A stretch of DNA of 64,000 bases from Chrysaora quinquecirrha (Eukaryota; Cnidaria; Scyphozoa; Semaeostomeae; Pelagiidae), in NCBI GenBank assembly GCA_014526335.1, contig JACTAT010000044.1, forward strand, positions 1,866,182 through 1,930,181, in the 5' to 3' direction. Shown in pieces: positions 31,416-42,638 of this stretch. The notes under the pieces were generated by a model, which made no database searches, was not told where the DNA came from, and saw only the letters and a program-made list of their open reading frames with translations. Position 1 is the first letter of the stretch. Each line of letters begins with the position of its first letter. Made by a program: the position numbers and the translations under genes.

Positions 31416-34400
31416 ATAAAACAATAACTACAGAAATGAGTGTGAATTACTTTTCTATTGTATATACCTGTTCTATTGCGTTTATTATCTTGTCGAATTA
31501 TTTTATATTACCTGATCATATTACCCGATCATGTCTTCATATTCTGATTCTCCTTTTAGTAATTCATAAAGGAAAATATGAATATTACTGGAGACATTAG
31601 GTTGAAAAAGCTGTATGATATAATATATGCTAGTAGTTGTGCACCTGCAATCTTTTAGCATTATTTCTTAAACCCGTATATGCAGAAGCTTCCTTATTCC
31701 CCTTTTATTAATAGCTATACCCAGTTACTAAATTGAGACATTGTGTGATTACTAAGTACGATGACATAATTAGAATGTTAATCGCCCATTAGTCTGGTTT
31801 GATAAATCTGTGTCATTTGTCTGGCGGCAAGCCTTTTGTAAAAGAAATTCCAAGAGCTTGTAATCTTTTTCTGTTTATTTCAAGTTCAGATTTCAAGGAA
31901 ATTCGTGTTAATCTTTTGCTGATTATCTTTGTTGATCATATGATGTAACTTTTCTTATTCATGCCATGCCACGTCGCTTTTTTTAACATTCAAGGCATAC
32001 TTCATTCAAAATTTGCTCTTTTTCATCGCAAGGGGCATTCACTCCTTTATCTTGCCAGTACGAGAGCATCCTCATCCTTATCCACATCTGAAACTGGACT
32101 TCCTTGCTTAAAACCCTGTGTTGCTATAGTGTGGCCTAATTACCGTAATTGGGACATTGAATGCTTTATTTTTAGAAAAATTAAAGGGGTTTATGAAATA
32201 TTAATTATTATTTTCTTGCTTTCATATTTTCTTGCTTCTATATTTTCTTGCTTCCATATTTTCTTGCTTCCATATTTTCTTGCTTCAATATATTCTTGCT
32301 TCCATATTTTCTTGCTTCTATATTCTCTTGCATCTATATTTTCTTGCTTCAATATTTTCTTGCTTCTATATTTTCTTGCTTCAATATATTCTTGCTTCCC
32401 TATTTTCTTGCTTTAATATTTTCTTGCTTCTATATTTTCTTGCTTCCATATGTTCTTGATTCTATATTTTCCTGCTTCCATACTTTCTTGCTTCCATATT
32501 TTCTTGCTTGCATATTTTCTTGCTTCTATATCTTCTTGCTTCCATATTTTCTTGCTTCTATACTTTCTTGCTTCCATATTTTCTTGCTTCTATATTTTCC
32601 TGCTTCTATATTTTCTTGCTTCAATAAATTCTTGCTTCTATATTTTCTTGCTTCTATATTTTCTTGCTTCCATATTTTCTTGCTTCCATAATTTCTTGCT
32701 TCTATAATTTCTTGCTTCAATATATTCTTGCTTACGTATTTTATTCCTTCAACATATTCTTGCTTCTATAATTTCCTGCTTCTATATTTTGTTGCTTCAA
32801 TATCTTCTTTCTTCGATATATTCTTGCTTCCATATTTTCTTGCTTCTATGTTTTCTTTCTTCAATATATCCTTGCTTCCATATTTTCTTGCTTCTATATT
32901 TTCTTGCTTCCATTTATTCTTGCTTCTATGATTTCATGCTTCTAAATTTTCTTGCTTCAATATATTCTTGCTTCCATGTTGCTTCTATGATTTCTTGCTT
33001 CCATATTTTCTTGCTTCCATATTTTCTTGCTTCTATATTTTCTTGCTTCAATATTTTCATGCTTCTAAATTTTCTTGCATCAATATGTTCTTTCTTCAAT
33101 AAATTCTTGCTTCCATATATTCTTGCTTCTATATTTTCTTGCTTCAATATATTGTTGCTTCCATATTTTCTTGCTTCTATATTCTCTTGCTTTAATATGT
33201 TCTTGCTTCCACATTTTCTTGCTTTAATATTTTCTTGCTTCTATATTTTCTTGCTTCCATATTTTCTTGCTTCCATATTTTCTTGCTTCCATATTTTCTT
33301 GAATTCTACATTTTCTTGCTTCAATATTTTCTTGCTTCCATAATTTCTTGCTTCCATATTTTCTTGCTTCTATATTTTGTTGCTTCAATATATTCTTGCT
33401 TCCATATTTTCTTGCTTCTATATTTTCTTCCTTCCATATTTTCTTGCTTCAATATTTTCTTGCTTCCATATTTTCTTGTTTCAATATTTCCTTGCTTCCA
33501 TATTATTGTACCCCTTTTATATTTCTTGCTTCCTTACCCCTTTCATTTTTTTCTGAAAGTAAAGTATTCAATATCCCAAATATGTTAATAAGGCCACACT
33601 TAAGCAAAACAAAGTTTTAAGCAAGGATGTACAGTATGAGATGTGGATAAAGATGAGGTCGCTCTCGTGCTTGCAAGATAGAAGAGTGAATACCCCCTTG
33701 GGATAAAAAGAGCAGATTTTGAATGAAGTATGCCTTTAATGTTAAAAAACAACGATGTGGCATGGCATAAATACAAAAAGTTTCGTCATACGATCAGCAA
33801 AAATAATCAGTAAAAGAGTAACATGAATTTCCTTGAAATCTGAACTTGAAATAAACAGAAAAAAGTTACAAGCTGTTGAAATTTCTTTTACAAAATGCTT
33901 GACGCTAGACAAATGACACAGATTAATCGAACAAGACTAATGGGCGATTTACAATCTAATTATGTCATCATACTTAGTAATAACACTATTCCTCATTTTA
34001 GTAATTTGTTCTAGCTATTAATAAAAGGGGGAATAAGAAAGTTTCTGCATATACAGGTTTAAGAAATAATCCCAAAATATTGCAGGTGCACAACTACGAG
34101 CATTTATTATATCATACAGCTATTTTCCACCTCATATCTCCAGTAATTTTCGCATTGCGCCTTTATCAATTACTTAAAGGGAGAATCGGGTAATGTGTAA
34201 ACTATAACAGATGGATTTTAAAATAATTCGACAAGATAGTAAACTCAATAAAACAGGTATATACAATAGAAAAGAAATTCAGACTTATTTCTGTAGTTAT
34301 TCCTCTTTGTTCCTCTTTGCTCCAATTCATTCCTCTTCATTCCTCCTTGTTCCTCTCCGTTCCTCTTCATTCCTCTCCGTTCCTCTTCATTCCTCCTCAC

Positions 34401-34437
34401 TCCTCTTGTTCCTTTTTTTAGAAATAGCCTTTCCTAC
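31416..34437. mobile_element. Foldback-like element, copy 2 (left end in gap)
   Basis: The left arm from 31416 equals 7510 onward in copy 1; the GA-rich outer part is lost in the gap. The right arm is about 33502-34437 with the CT-rich minisatellite at about 34300-34410. The loop array is longer than in copy 1. Confidence 0.6.
32210..33501. repeat. 16-bp minisatellite, copy 2 (about 1.3 kb)
   Basis: Same CTTGCTTCTATATTTT units as in copy 1, but about 555 bp longer and with extra variants (ATTTATTC, ATGATTTC). Confidence 0.95.
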
Positions 34438-35737
34438 TTCATTTTCAACCGCCACAGAACCCTCCTCACGCACATTCCCTGTGAAATTTTGAATGAATGT
34501 AGCTTTTTTCTGCTTAAAAGCTGCAGCCGCATGCAAAATGCCGTTAACCGATGTCAATACATACCAAAAAACCCAAGCAGCAACTATTTCAGAAGCCGCA
34601 AACCGTAAATAAGCATCACGAAATCCGTAAACCGCACTCAAAATAGGGGTCAAACAGGAGTCGAAGCTGTGAAGCCGCAATCCTATATTAAGCCCCCTAT
34701 TGGCAACATCAGTCCTTGCAAATCGATTAGTAGTTAGCCCAAAGCTTTGAAAAATTTGAAAAAGTTCGGACCATGAAAGTTCTCTGAAGTAATGAGTCTT
34801 TTTGGAAAGTTACGAGTGAAGAACTGATATATATAACGATCACAATTGATGCAGGACAGTTAAAATTGAAGTCAGTAGAATTCGAATTGGACCAACACAG
34901 CGCTTTAGACAAAAACAATGCGAATCGGACCAACACAGCGCTTTAGACAAAAAAAATGCACATAAATCATTATTGGAATTTGTAGAACACTTTGCGATGC
35001 CTGATTTAAAGATCCATCGATACAATAATAAAATAATGGCGTTGACTGCTGAAACAATCTACTTGCTCATCTAAGTTGAAGTCGTTTCTGAAGTTTTATG
35101 TAACATAGTATGAAAGAAATGCTAGCCTAATCCTGGTATTTTGAAAAATTATCCGGGGAGCATGCCCCAGACACCCCTAAATGGTTTTGGCTTACACTGC
35201 TCACAAGTTACCATTGCAAAAAAAGGAATCTACACTGGACACTTGTTCCAGCATTTTATTTCCATTCGAATATGGATACCGGTCATTAATTCCTAGGCTT
35301 CATAAACATTTCTTTAATTTAGGCTTGTTTGATTACTTATACTTTATTTTCCTTTTGAGTAAAAGTCATAGACAATCGGACCTCGTCTCCTAAGCTGGAG
35401 AATTTGCTTTCTCTGTAGAATCTTGGAAGATAGCTTGTGTCTGGATAACTGGTATTTTCATAATGAAAATTTCCGAGCATTTAAATGGTGTAGTTTCAAA
35501 ATGGAGCTGATTTTGCTCGCTTCGCTAGTTGCCCTAATTTTATAACCATTCTGCGCAATCCATTGGGTGAGATTTAAAAAAGCATTATGCATTTGTGTTG
35601 AAAAAATAACTGATTCTTGACCACATGAAGTTTACGAGGCCTATCTTACTAGCCCCAAAGCTAAGCAGTATGGTCACGTATTGGCGCCCTTTTTGCTGCT
35701 TTTTCCAGTGGGATGAATGGTAGCCAGTCCGCCACTG
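34438..35737. other. Undetermined sequence, copy 2
   Basis: Nearly identical to 9976-11278, including the two ~38-bp tandem units (about 34885-34960). A 97-residue minus-strand frame (34387-34680) is open here but broken in copy 1, so it is unlikely to be a gene. Confidence 0.5.
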
Positions 35738-35787
35738 TTAACTAACTAATTACCTAACCAACTAACTAACTATCTAACTAACTAACC

Positions 35788-35819
<32 letters not shown>

Positions 35820-37229
35820 GTCTATCTTACTTGCTAACTAATTCAAAAGCTATTACTGCAACCTAACTATTAAGCTTACTAACCAACTAACTAACTAATC
35901 AACTAACTAACTAACTAAACAACTAACTAACTAACTCTCTATCTTACTAACTAACTTACAAACAAGCTATGTTTGCAACTTAAATAACCAGCGTACTAAA
36001 TAACAAACTAACTAAAAAACAAACAAACTCGCTAACTCTCCTATTCACTAACAAATTAACTAAGAAACTATCTATCTAACTAACTAACCAACTAACTAAC
36101 TAACTTACTAAATTACCAGCTAACTAACTCATTATCTTACTAACTAACTAATATACAACCTATGCTTGCAACCTAACTAACAAGCTTACTAACTAACTAA
36201 TTAACTAAGTAACAAACAAACTCACTGCCTATGTAATTTACAAACAAATTAAGTAACTAACTAATTAACTAATTAACTAATTAACTAAATAACTAATTAA
36301 CTAACCAACTAACTTACAAACTAACTCTATATTACTAACTAACTAATATACAACCTATGCTTGCAACCTAACTAACAAGCTTACTAACTAATTAATTAAC
36401 TAACTAACTAACAAACTCAAAAGCTATATAATTTACAAACAAACTAAGTAACTAACTAATTACCTAGCTAACTAACCAACTAACTAAATATTTAACTAAC
36501 CAACTAATTAACTCACTAACTAACCAACTAACTAACAAACTCTATATTACTAACTAACTAACATACAAGCTGTGCTTGCAAGCAAACTTCCAGCTTACTA
36601 ACTAACTAACTACCTAACTAACAAATCAACTCGCTAACTATCTAATTTACTAACAAACTAACTAATTAATTAACTAACTAACTACCTAACAACCTAACTA
36701 ACTATCTAACTAACTAACTAACCAACCAACTAACTAAATAACTCTATATCTTACTAGCTAACTAATACACAAGCTATTCTTGTAACCTAACTATTAAGCT
36801 TACTACCTAACTAACTAAATAATTAACTAACTAACTAGCTAACTAACTAATCAAATGACTAACTAACTAATCATCTAACTAAATAACTCTCTATCTTACT
36901 AACTTACTTACGAACAAGCTATGCTTGTAACCTAACTAACCAGCTTTCTAAATTACTAACTAACTAACTAACAAACAAACTAGCTAACTCTTGTATTTAC
37001 TAATAAGTTGATTAAGAAACTAACAAATTAACTAACCATCTAACTAACTAGCTCAATAAATTACCAACTAGCTAACTCACTATCTTACTAACTAACTAAT
37101 ATACAACCTATGCTTTCATTCTTACTAACCAGCTTACTAACTAACTAATTAACTAACTAACAAACAAACTCACTAGCTATCTAATTTACTAACAAACTAA
37201 GAAACTAACTAATTAACTATATAACTAAT
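35738..37229. repeat. AACT-based satellite, copy 2
   Basis: Counterpart of 11279-12764, with small indels and base changes. It ends at the left end of Polinton copy 2. Confidence 0.9.
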
Positions 37230-37828
37230 GAGAGTAGGTTGCAAAGGAGTGGCTGTGCAGACACGCTGGTCCTGCAGACAGTGACGTCATTAGTGACATC
37301 ATCAGGTCGCGCTATAGTGCGACGGTTTTTATGAATATATTATGCTGGTTTTTCCAACCTCGTTTTCAAGAGTCTCACAGGGGTATCATCAGTGACGTCA
37401 TCAGGTCGCGCTATAGTGCGACGAGTTTCTCCAACCTCAAGAGTTCCTTAACCGCTAGCCTCGTTTCCGATTTAACAATCTAGGACTTTCCAGAATGTTC
37501 CAGATGACGTCATCAAGTCATAACGCAGATGTTAAATAATAAAGAGGTTCAATTTACAACAATTCAATTTACAACAATTCAATTTACAACAATTCAATTT
37601 ACAACAATTCAATTTACAACAATTCAATTCAATTTACAACAATTCAATTCAATTCAATTTTTAATTCAGTCCAATAGTTCAATAATTCATAATTTATAAC
37701 ATTCATAATTCAATTTATAACAGAAGCAATACCCAAGAAAAGCTATAACACTATAACTATAACTTCAACTCGGTTAAGTACTTTACAGGTAAAGTCACTT
37801 GTTTTCCAGGAAAACACTTGCCTTTGTC
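37230..37828. promoter_or_regulatory. Polinton left terminal region, copy 2
   Basis: Perfect TGACGTCA sites at 37282-37289, 37393-37400 and 37505-37512. The site equivalent to the second CRE of copy 1 is mutated to TGACATCA. The HSE TTCCAGAATGTTC and both GTCGCGCTATAGTGCGAC hairpins are kept. The TTCAATTTACAACAA array is longer, with an added partial unit. Confidence 0.6.
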
Positions 37829-38123
37829 CTCTTCTGGGTATTAAAATGAACAGCTTTGCTAAGTAACAACTCGGCTTTTATTAACGACTTTTTAAGAAAC
37901 GACTTAGAAAAAGATCTGTTCAAGAAACCTAAAAGAACCAAACACACCTCCATGTTGCTCTCACAATGAACCTTTCAACATTAAGCAAGTGCAAAAACAA
38001 GTTGAAACAAAAAAAAACCGAGAGAGAAAAGAAGAGGTAGAGTCGAACCGGGGTTATATTTTTAGAGTCTAAATTGTAAGCGAAATCTAGAAATCTAGTC
38101 TATATTGTATACGAAAAATCGCG

Positions 38124-38402
38124 ATTCTGTTGGACGATGGGGAGAACAAGCTGATAATTAGACGATGGTTATTTTTATTCATCATCTATCATATGAACCA
38201 ACTGGAGCAGCATTTTAATGCATCTATTCAGTTGAAATAATAATAATAAAGGACATCTTAACATGGAATGGGATCGAGTCAGTGTTTTGTAAAGGGTGAT
38301 GCTGAACGAGAACTTTGCAAACAAATTAATATACTAAATAAAGAATTTAAGACGCCGAAAACAACAACACACAACCCTCTAAAAGAACTACAAGAACATT
38401 AA
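38124..38402 (+). pseudogene. Decayed inverted nuclease duplicate, copy 2
   Basis: Same broken plus-strand relic as at 13627-13905. The polB scraps upstream (37829-37847 and about 37894-37924) are also preserved, with one extra base change. Confidence 0.7.
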
Positions 38403-38413
38403 AACAATATTAA

Positions 38414-38860
38414 TTAGATTAAATTGTTACCTCGTAAAAAATTATAATGTTCTCGAAGTTCTTCCAGGGGGTCGTGTGATGTCGCCTTCGGCGCTCCGAA
38501 TTCCTCGATATTTCTACTGGCTATACCAATTTGTTTGCAAAATTCTCTTTCAACTTGTCCACCTTTATAATAGACAAATCCAACATCATTCCATGTTAAG
38601 ATGTCCCTGATGATAGGTCTACATTCATCACATTTCAAAGATGCTCCAGTTGGTTCATATTCTAGGTTGTGAATGCTTTTTTTACACCAATCGTAGGCCC
38701 TCTGCCACTTTGAATCTAAATCTTCATATGGAGTACATGGTTTGTACTCTCGTATGAAGGATGTCTCTCCATCGTCCAATAATATGGCTATTTTTCGTAT
38801 GCATTGCTTGACTTTAGAAGTCTGGATGTATTCAATATCCATCAAGGCTATGCGTGCCAT
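38414..38860 (-). CDS. DEDDh-like exonuclease domain protein, copy 2 (148 aa)
   Basis: Same 148-residue frame as copy 1, starting MARIALMDIEY at 38860. The D-x-E and HDPLEELREH motifs are intact; I noted two substitutions (L/F and T/A) in the C-terminal half. The upstream splice acceptor TTTTCTAG is kept. Confidence 0.6.
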   Translation of the reverse strand: MARIALMDIEYIQTSKVKQCIRKIAILLDDGETSFIREYKPCTPYEDLDSKWQRAYDWCKKSIHNLEYEPTGASLKCDECRPIIRDILTWNDVGFVYYKGGQVEREFCKQIGIASRNIEEFGAPKATSHDPLEELREHYNFLRGNNLI

Positions 38861-39002
38861 TCTAGAAAACAAGGTGGAATAAAAGACGTTAAAAATTGCT
38901 GAAATTAGTAGGGGTGGTTCAAAGCATGTTTGCTATCCTAGTTCATCAAAAAGATCGAATAATAAAACACGAACTTAACGGGGCCTTGATGAGCAGCATT
39001 AC

Positions 39003-39766
39003 CTGTCTACCAAAGGTCTCCCGGGTTCAAGAATTTCTCGTGCATGGAAAAGTCTTCAGCCACCTGTAGTAACGAACGGCCTACTAATCCTACGCTGCAC
39101 GAGGGCTCAACACAGTCTCTCATGACATTGGCCAGAGCATTCGTCAATAGCCTTTCGAGTCTGAGAGAGGTGGTGTTAATTAAACGATAAGAATGATGAA
39201 CATTAATTAATCTTACTAGTTTTATGAAATTGAATGATTCGAGTGTTCACATAAAACTATATAATAAAAATACATACCTTATTTCTTCTATGAACAACTA
39301 AAAAATAAAGAATTAGAAATTTAGTTGAGAGAATTGAAACGAAGAATTAAAGTCAAGATTCTTAGGCCCGGTCGGGTCTCGAAGCTTCATAAGTTTCACG
39401 GCTTTTAGAATAAGTTTTGGTCAGACAAATAAAAATGAAGCATCCTTACATAAACAAGAAACAATTATTATAAGTTAAAATGATAAGAAAACCTACATTT
39501 CTATGAAAAAAGTAAGAGTTGAAACGAAGAATTGAAGTCAAGATTCTTAGGCCCGGTCGGGTCTCGAAGCTTCATAAGTTTCACGGGTTTTAGAATAAGT
39601 TTTGGTCAGGCAAATAAAAATGAAACATCCTTACATAAAAAAGAAACATTTATTATAAGTTAAAATGATAAGAAAACCTCGATTCTAACACTTTTCTGAG
39701 AAAAAGTAGAGAAAAGTTAAAGATACTTACCAAAATTCCGAGAAAATTTTCCAAGAGTGTTTGCAT
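39003..39766 (-). CDS. Spliced small protein, copy 2 (69 aa)
   Basis: Exons 39731-39766, 39278-39297 and 39003-39160, with the stop at 39007-39009. All donors (GTAAGT, GTATGT, GTAATG) and acceptors are present and the frame is kept. Intron 1 is longer than in copy 1 because of an internal tandem duplication. Confidence 0.5.
39329..39700. repeat. ~187-bp tandem duplication inside intron 1
   Basis: Two adjacent diverged copies of a block containing AGGCCCGGTCGGGTCTCGAA (at about 39366 and 39550). Copy 1 has only one block (about 14830-14995). The copies differ from each other by several bases, so this is not a simple recent assembly repeat. Confidence 0.75.
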
Positions 39767-40163
39767 TTGCTGACGTGACGCCAATTTTAATTTTTCCCGC
39801 GATAAAATCCTCGTCACGTGACGCCTCGTTTTTGAATGACTTTCTGAAGAAGGATAGATCTGATTGGTTGATTGACCATGTTTCCAACTTACAACGATTT
39901 GATTGGTTGAAACTCTTGTTTCCAAGGTTTCTATGAAGAAGACTAGGTCTAGTTTACAGCGATTTGATTGGTTAAAACTCTTGTTTCTAGAAAGTTCTGA
40001 AGAAGACTAGGTCTAGTTTACAACGATTTGATTGGTTGAAAGTCTTGTTTCCAAGGCTTCTTTGAAGGCTTTTAGAAACACACAAAACCGTTGAGTTTGT
40101 TGTTTTTATTTTGCTTCAACCTACTGCAGCCTGTTGTGTTTAGTTTTAAGTCTCGAAGAAAAG
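39767..40163. promoter_or_regulatory. Bidirectional promoter, copy 2
   Basis: Keeps the E2F-type TTTCCCGC, the CGTCACGTGACG palindrome, the CCAAT boxes and a three-unit HSE, here TTCTAGAAAGTTC at 39985-39997. One base differs from copy 1 in a spacer position, so the HSE consensus is unaffected. Confidence 0.6.
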
Positions 40164-41058
40164 ATGATTGGAGCGAGGAGAGCAATTGTCAACATGCAGC
40201 AAATGATCAGACTGCAACCAGGAGAGTCAGTATTTCAGAGCAACTGCTCCATTTGTCTAACACCAGAGACGAATGATGCTTACTACTCGAGATGTCAGCG
40301 GTGCCAGCAAGTTTTTCATCTGGGATGCATAAACCAGTAAGTTGTTTCAAACATTCACTTAAACCTATAATAATTATTTCAAACATTTGTTTATACTAAC
40401 TATTTCAAGTATTTATTTATTTCTTTTTCATTTCAGATGGCGAGTGCAAATGAATTCATGTCCTCTGTGTAGACTCACACCACACAATGCTGCTATACTA
40501 TACTAGAGGTGATTTGTAAAAGCATAATTTATACTCATTTAAATATACCTATAAGGTTGGAACATCGTCTCATATTCTCTTTATTATTATTAGGCTGCTG
40601 CTCAAGAATCTTCAGAATCTTCAGAATCTTCAGTATCTTCAGGACCTATGGTTATACAGCCTTCAGAATCTATGCTAGTACGACCTACAATGGTGCGCGA
40701 TGTAATGATGCAAACAGCACTTCAGGAGATAACAGATAGAGCATTCAACACTCCCGATGATGATGTAGATATCGGAGATTATGGACTTGTTGCTGATGAT
40801 AGTGAAGATAGTGGTTATGGTAGTGATGGTATTTCTGAAGAGAGCTACGAGGCGTTAAGTCAACAGCATTATAATACACCAGAAGAAGAAGAGGTCAATC
40901 CTTTTTTGCTGACAAGAATAAGAAGGTTTGCAAACGATAGTAATGAGAACGCTAGTTTTTTAATTCGTATGATTGAATTCAAAGAAATGATGGACAGAAT
41001 GTCGAGGAATCTCTCAGCACGGGTAACGTTAAGAATTGACCCAACACCAGAACGCTAA
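40164..41058 (+). pseudogene. RING-finger protein, copy 2, exon 2 disrupted
   Basis: Exons correspond to 40164-40336, 40437-40508 and 40594-41058. Exon 2 has a 5-bp duplication (TATAC) not in copy 1, which shifts the frame into a TAG just before the donor; that donor is also changed from GTAATT to GTGATT. The RING codons precede the break. The product would end right after the RING and lack the acidic region. Confidence 0.65.
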
Positions 41059-41143
41059 CTGTTTACATCATTTTTTAAAAAATCAGTTATAAAAGCTTAA
41101 TGATTGTCTCTATTTATTCCATATTACATCGTATCATGTTGAA

Positions 41144-41623
41144 ATGTTAAATTCAAACGAGACAGAAAATGAAGTTGGTGATTTACATGATGCCTCTATC
41201 TATTTGAAAACTATTAGAGAATATACCAATCGATTAACAATTAGTATAATAAAAGAAGCGCATTCCTTTATCATATATGAAAACTATGGCGAATTTGCGC
41301 AAAACCCTCGAATAACATATTTCAATGAAGAATACTTTGAATATTGTAAACCTGAAGATATTGAGAAAGAACTTGCTAAACTCTTAGATGATAGAAGTAT
41401 TCAACCTCATGAATTTCTGCGAAAGTTTTTACAAATACATCCTTTTCCGGATGGTAATGGTAGACTGGCGAAACGCTTGTATTGTTTTCTGTCTAATAAA
41501 TGTATAATATGGGAAGATCAAGAAAAGTATATTAAGGCTTTAAGAAAATCTGATAAAAGTTTACAAGAATATCTAAGTCATCTCAAATCTCTTATAAATA
41601 CAATGAATGCACCTAGTAATTAA
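41144..41623 (+). CDS. Fic-domain protein, copy 2 (159 aa)
   Basis: Full-length. The Fic motif reads HPFPDGNGR, with Pro in place of the Leu of copy 1 at the variable position; the catalytic His, Asp, Asn and Arg are unchanged. Other differences are few and conservative (L/I at 19, F/Y at 64). An intact Fic frame in both copies, while many neighbours are broken, suggests that it is a real gene. Confidence 0.8.
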   Translation: MLNSNETENEVGDLHDASIYLKTIREYTNRLTISIIKEAHSFIIYENYGEFAQNPRITYFNEEYFEYCKPEDIEKELAKLLDDRSIQPHEFLRKFLQIHPFPDGNGRLAKRLYCFLSNKCIIWEDQEKYIKALRKSDKSLQEYLSHLKSLINTMNAPSN

Positions 41624-41625
41624 AG

Positions 41626-41918
41626 ATGGGTAAGCGTAAGAGGCAGGATAGAAAGAAACAGCGTACAAAGCGACGACGCATAAAGAGAAATAGAGGTAAA
41701 GGTCTTTTTAAAAACCTACAAAATTGGATTGTCAAAACAGCGATTGGTATTACACCATTACCAGGCTTACAGTGCGAATTGAAACCGAGAATTAGGAAAA
41801 AGGGGTGGAAAAAAGATAAACCTTTACAATTTATCCCTAGAGAAGTCTGGAGAGCTGCTGGGGTACCAAAGAAAACGCTGAATAAATTCGCATATGCTAA
41901 AAATCCGATTTCAAATAA
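41626..41918 (+). pseudogene. Small basic core-like protein, copy 2, frameshifted at the end
   Basis: One A is missing from the A-run near 41898 compared with copy 1, so the last few residues are lost and the frame runs on to 41961. The adenain-like site is changed: the P4 Ile of IRGK-G is Asn here. Confidence 0.6.
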
Positions 41919-42513
41919 TGGCATCACTAGCAGGAACTATTATTGCTTCAATGATTATTGATGATATGTTAAAAAATGATGGCGGACAGGAAGCATTCGA
42001 GTTGATGAGAGGTGGCTATAAAAGGAAGTCAACATTAGAAAATTCTAGAAAGATGGGGTCCGCATTAGCGCGAGCAGCAGTTAGACAAGCAATTAAGCAA
42101 GGAGGAAGAGCAGTGACTAGAAATAGTAGTAAACAAGCCGTAAAGAAATTCGCGTTAAAAGGAGCAAAAGCAGCTGCAAAAGGCGGTGCCATAGCTGCAA
42201 CTGGTTTAGGTGTTGAGACCGGTTTAAGAAAATTAGCTGGCGGCGGTGTGAGAAGAAAGCGTAGAAAGCGACTTAATGGTGGTAGGAAAACAATCAGAAA
42301 ATGTTGGATTATGACTCATGTCATATTGTTTGATTGACACTTTGATACGCTTCAATGCTGAGACTTTTTATCTCGTGATTTTTCGCATGATGTATTTTTA
42401 GTCTGGTTAGGTTTGTCTTGTTGTTTTGTTGTGTTCGATATTTTCATATAATCTTACTGTTAAATCGAAGATTTGTAGTTCTATGTTTCTCTCCTCGTCA
42501 TAATATTTTAATA

Positions 42514-42527
42514 GGTTATGGGCCCAG
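42514..42527 (+). promoter_or_regulatory. Copia primer-binding site, half-tRNA type
   Basis: GGTTATGGGCCCAG is the exact complement of the anticodon arm of metazoan initiator-Met tRNA (CTGGGCCCATAACC), not of its 3' end. Drosophila copia is known to prime from a cleaved initiator tRNA-Met half in this way. Confidence 0.8.
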
Positions 42528-42638
42528 TCCCTGTATCGATGCTGTGTGAGTTTTTTACTCTGTGATTTACTTGGATAACTCGTTCTGCGAAGAATTAAAG
42601 CTAGGGGAAGTCTGGATTTGTTTTCTATAGGCCTAATC

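Noticed and set aside
30901..31424. Reading frames spanning the N run
   Set aside because: Composed of unknown residues across an assembly gap.
34387..34680. 97-residue minus-strand frame as a gene
   Set aside because: Broken by an A-run difference in copy 1, starts in low-similarity sequence and ends in the CT-rich minisatellite.
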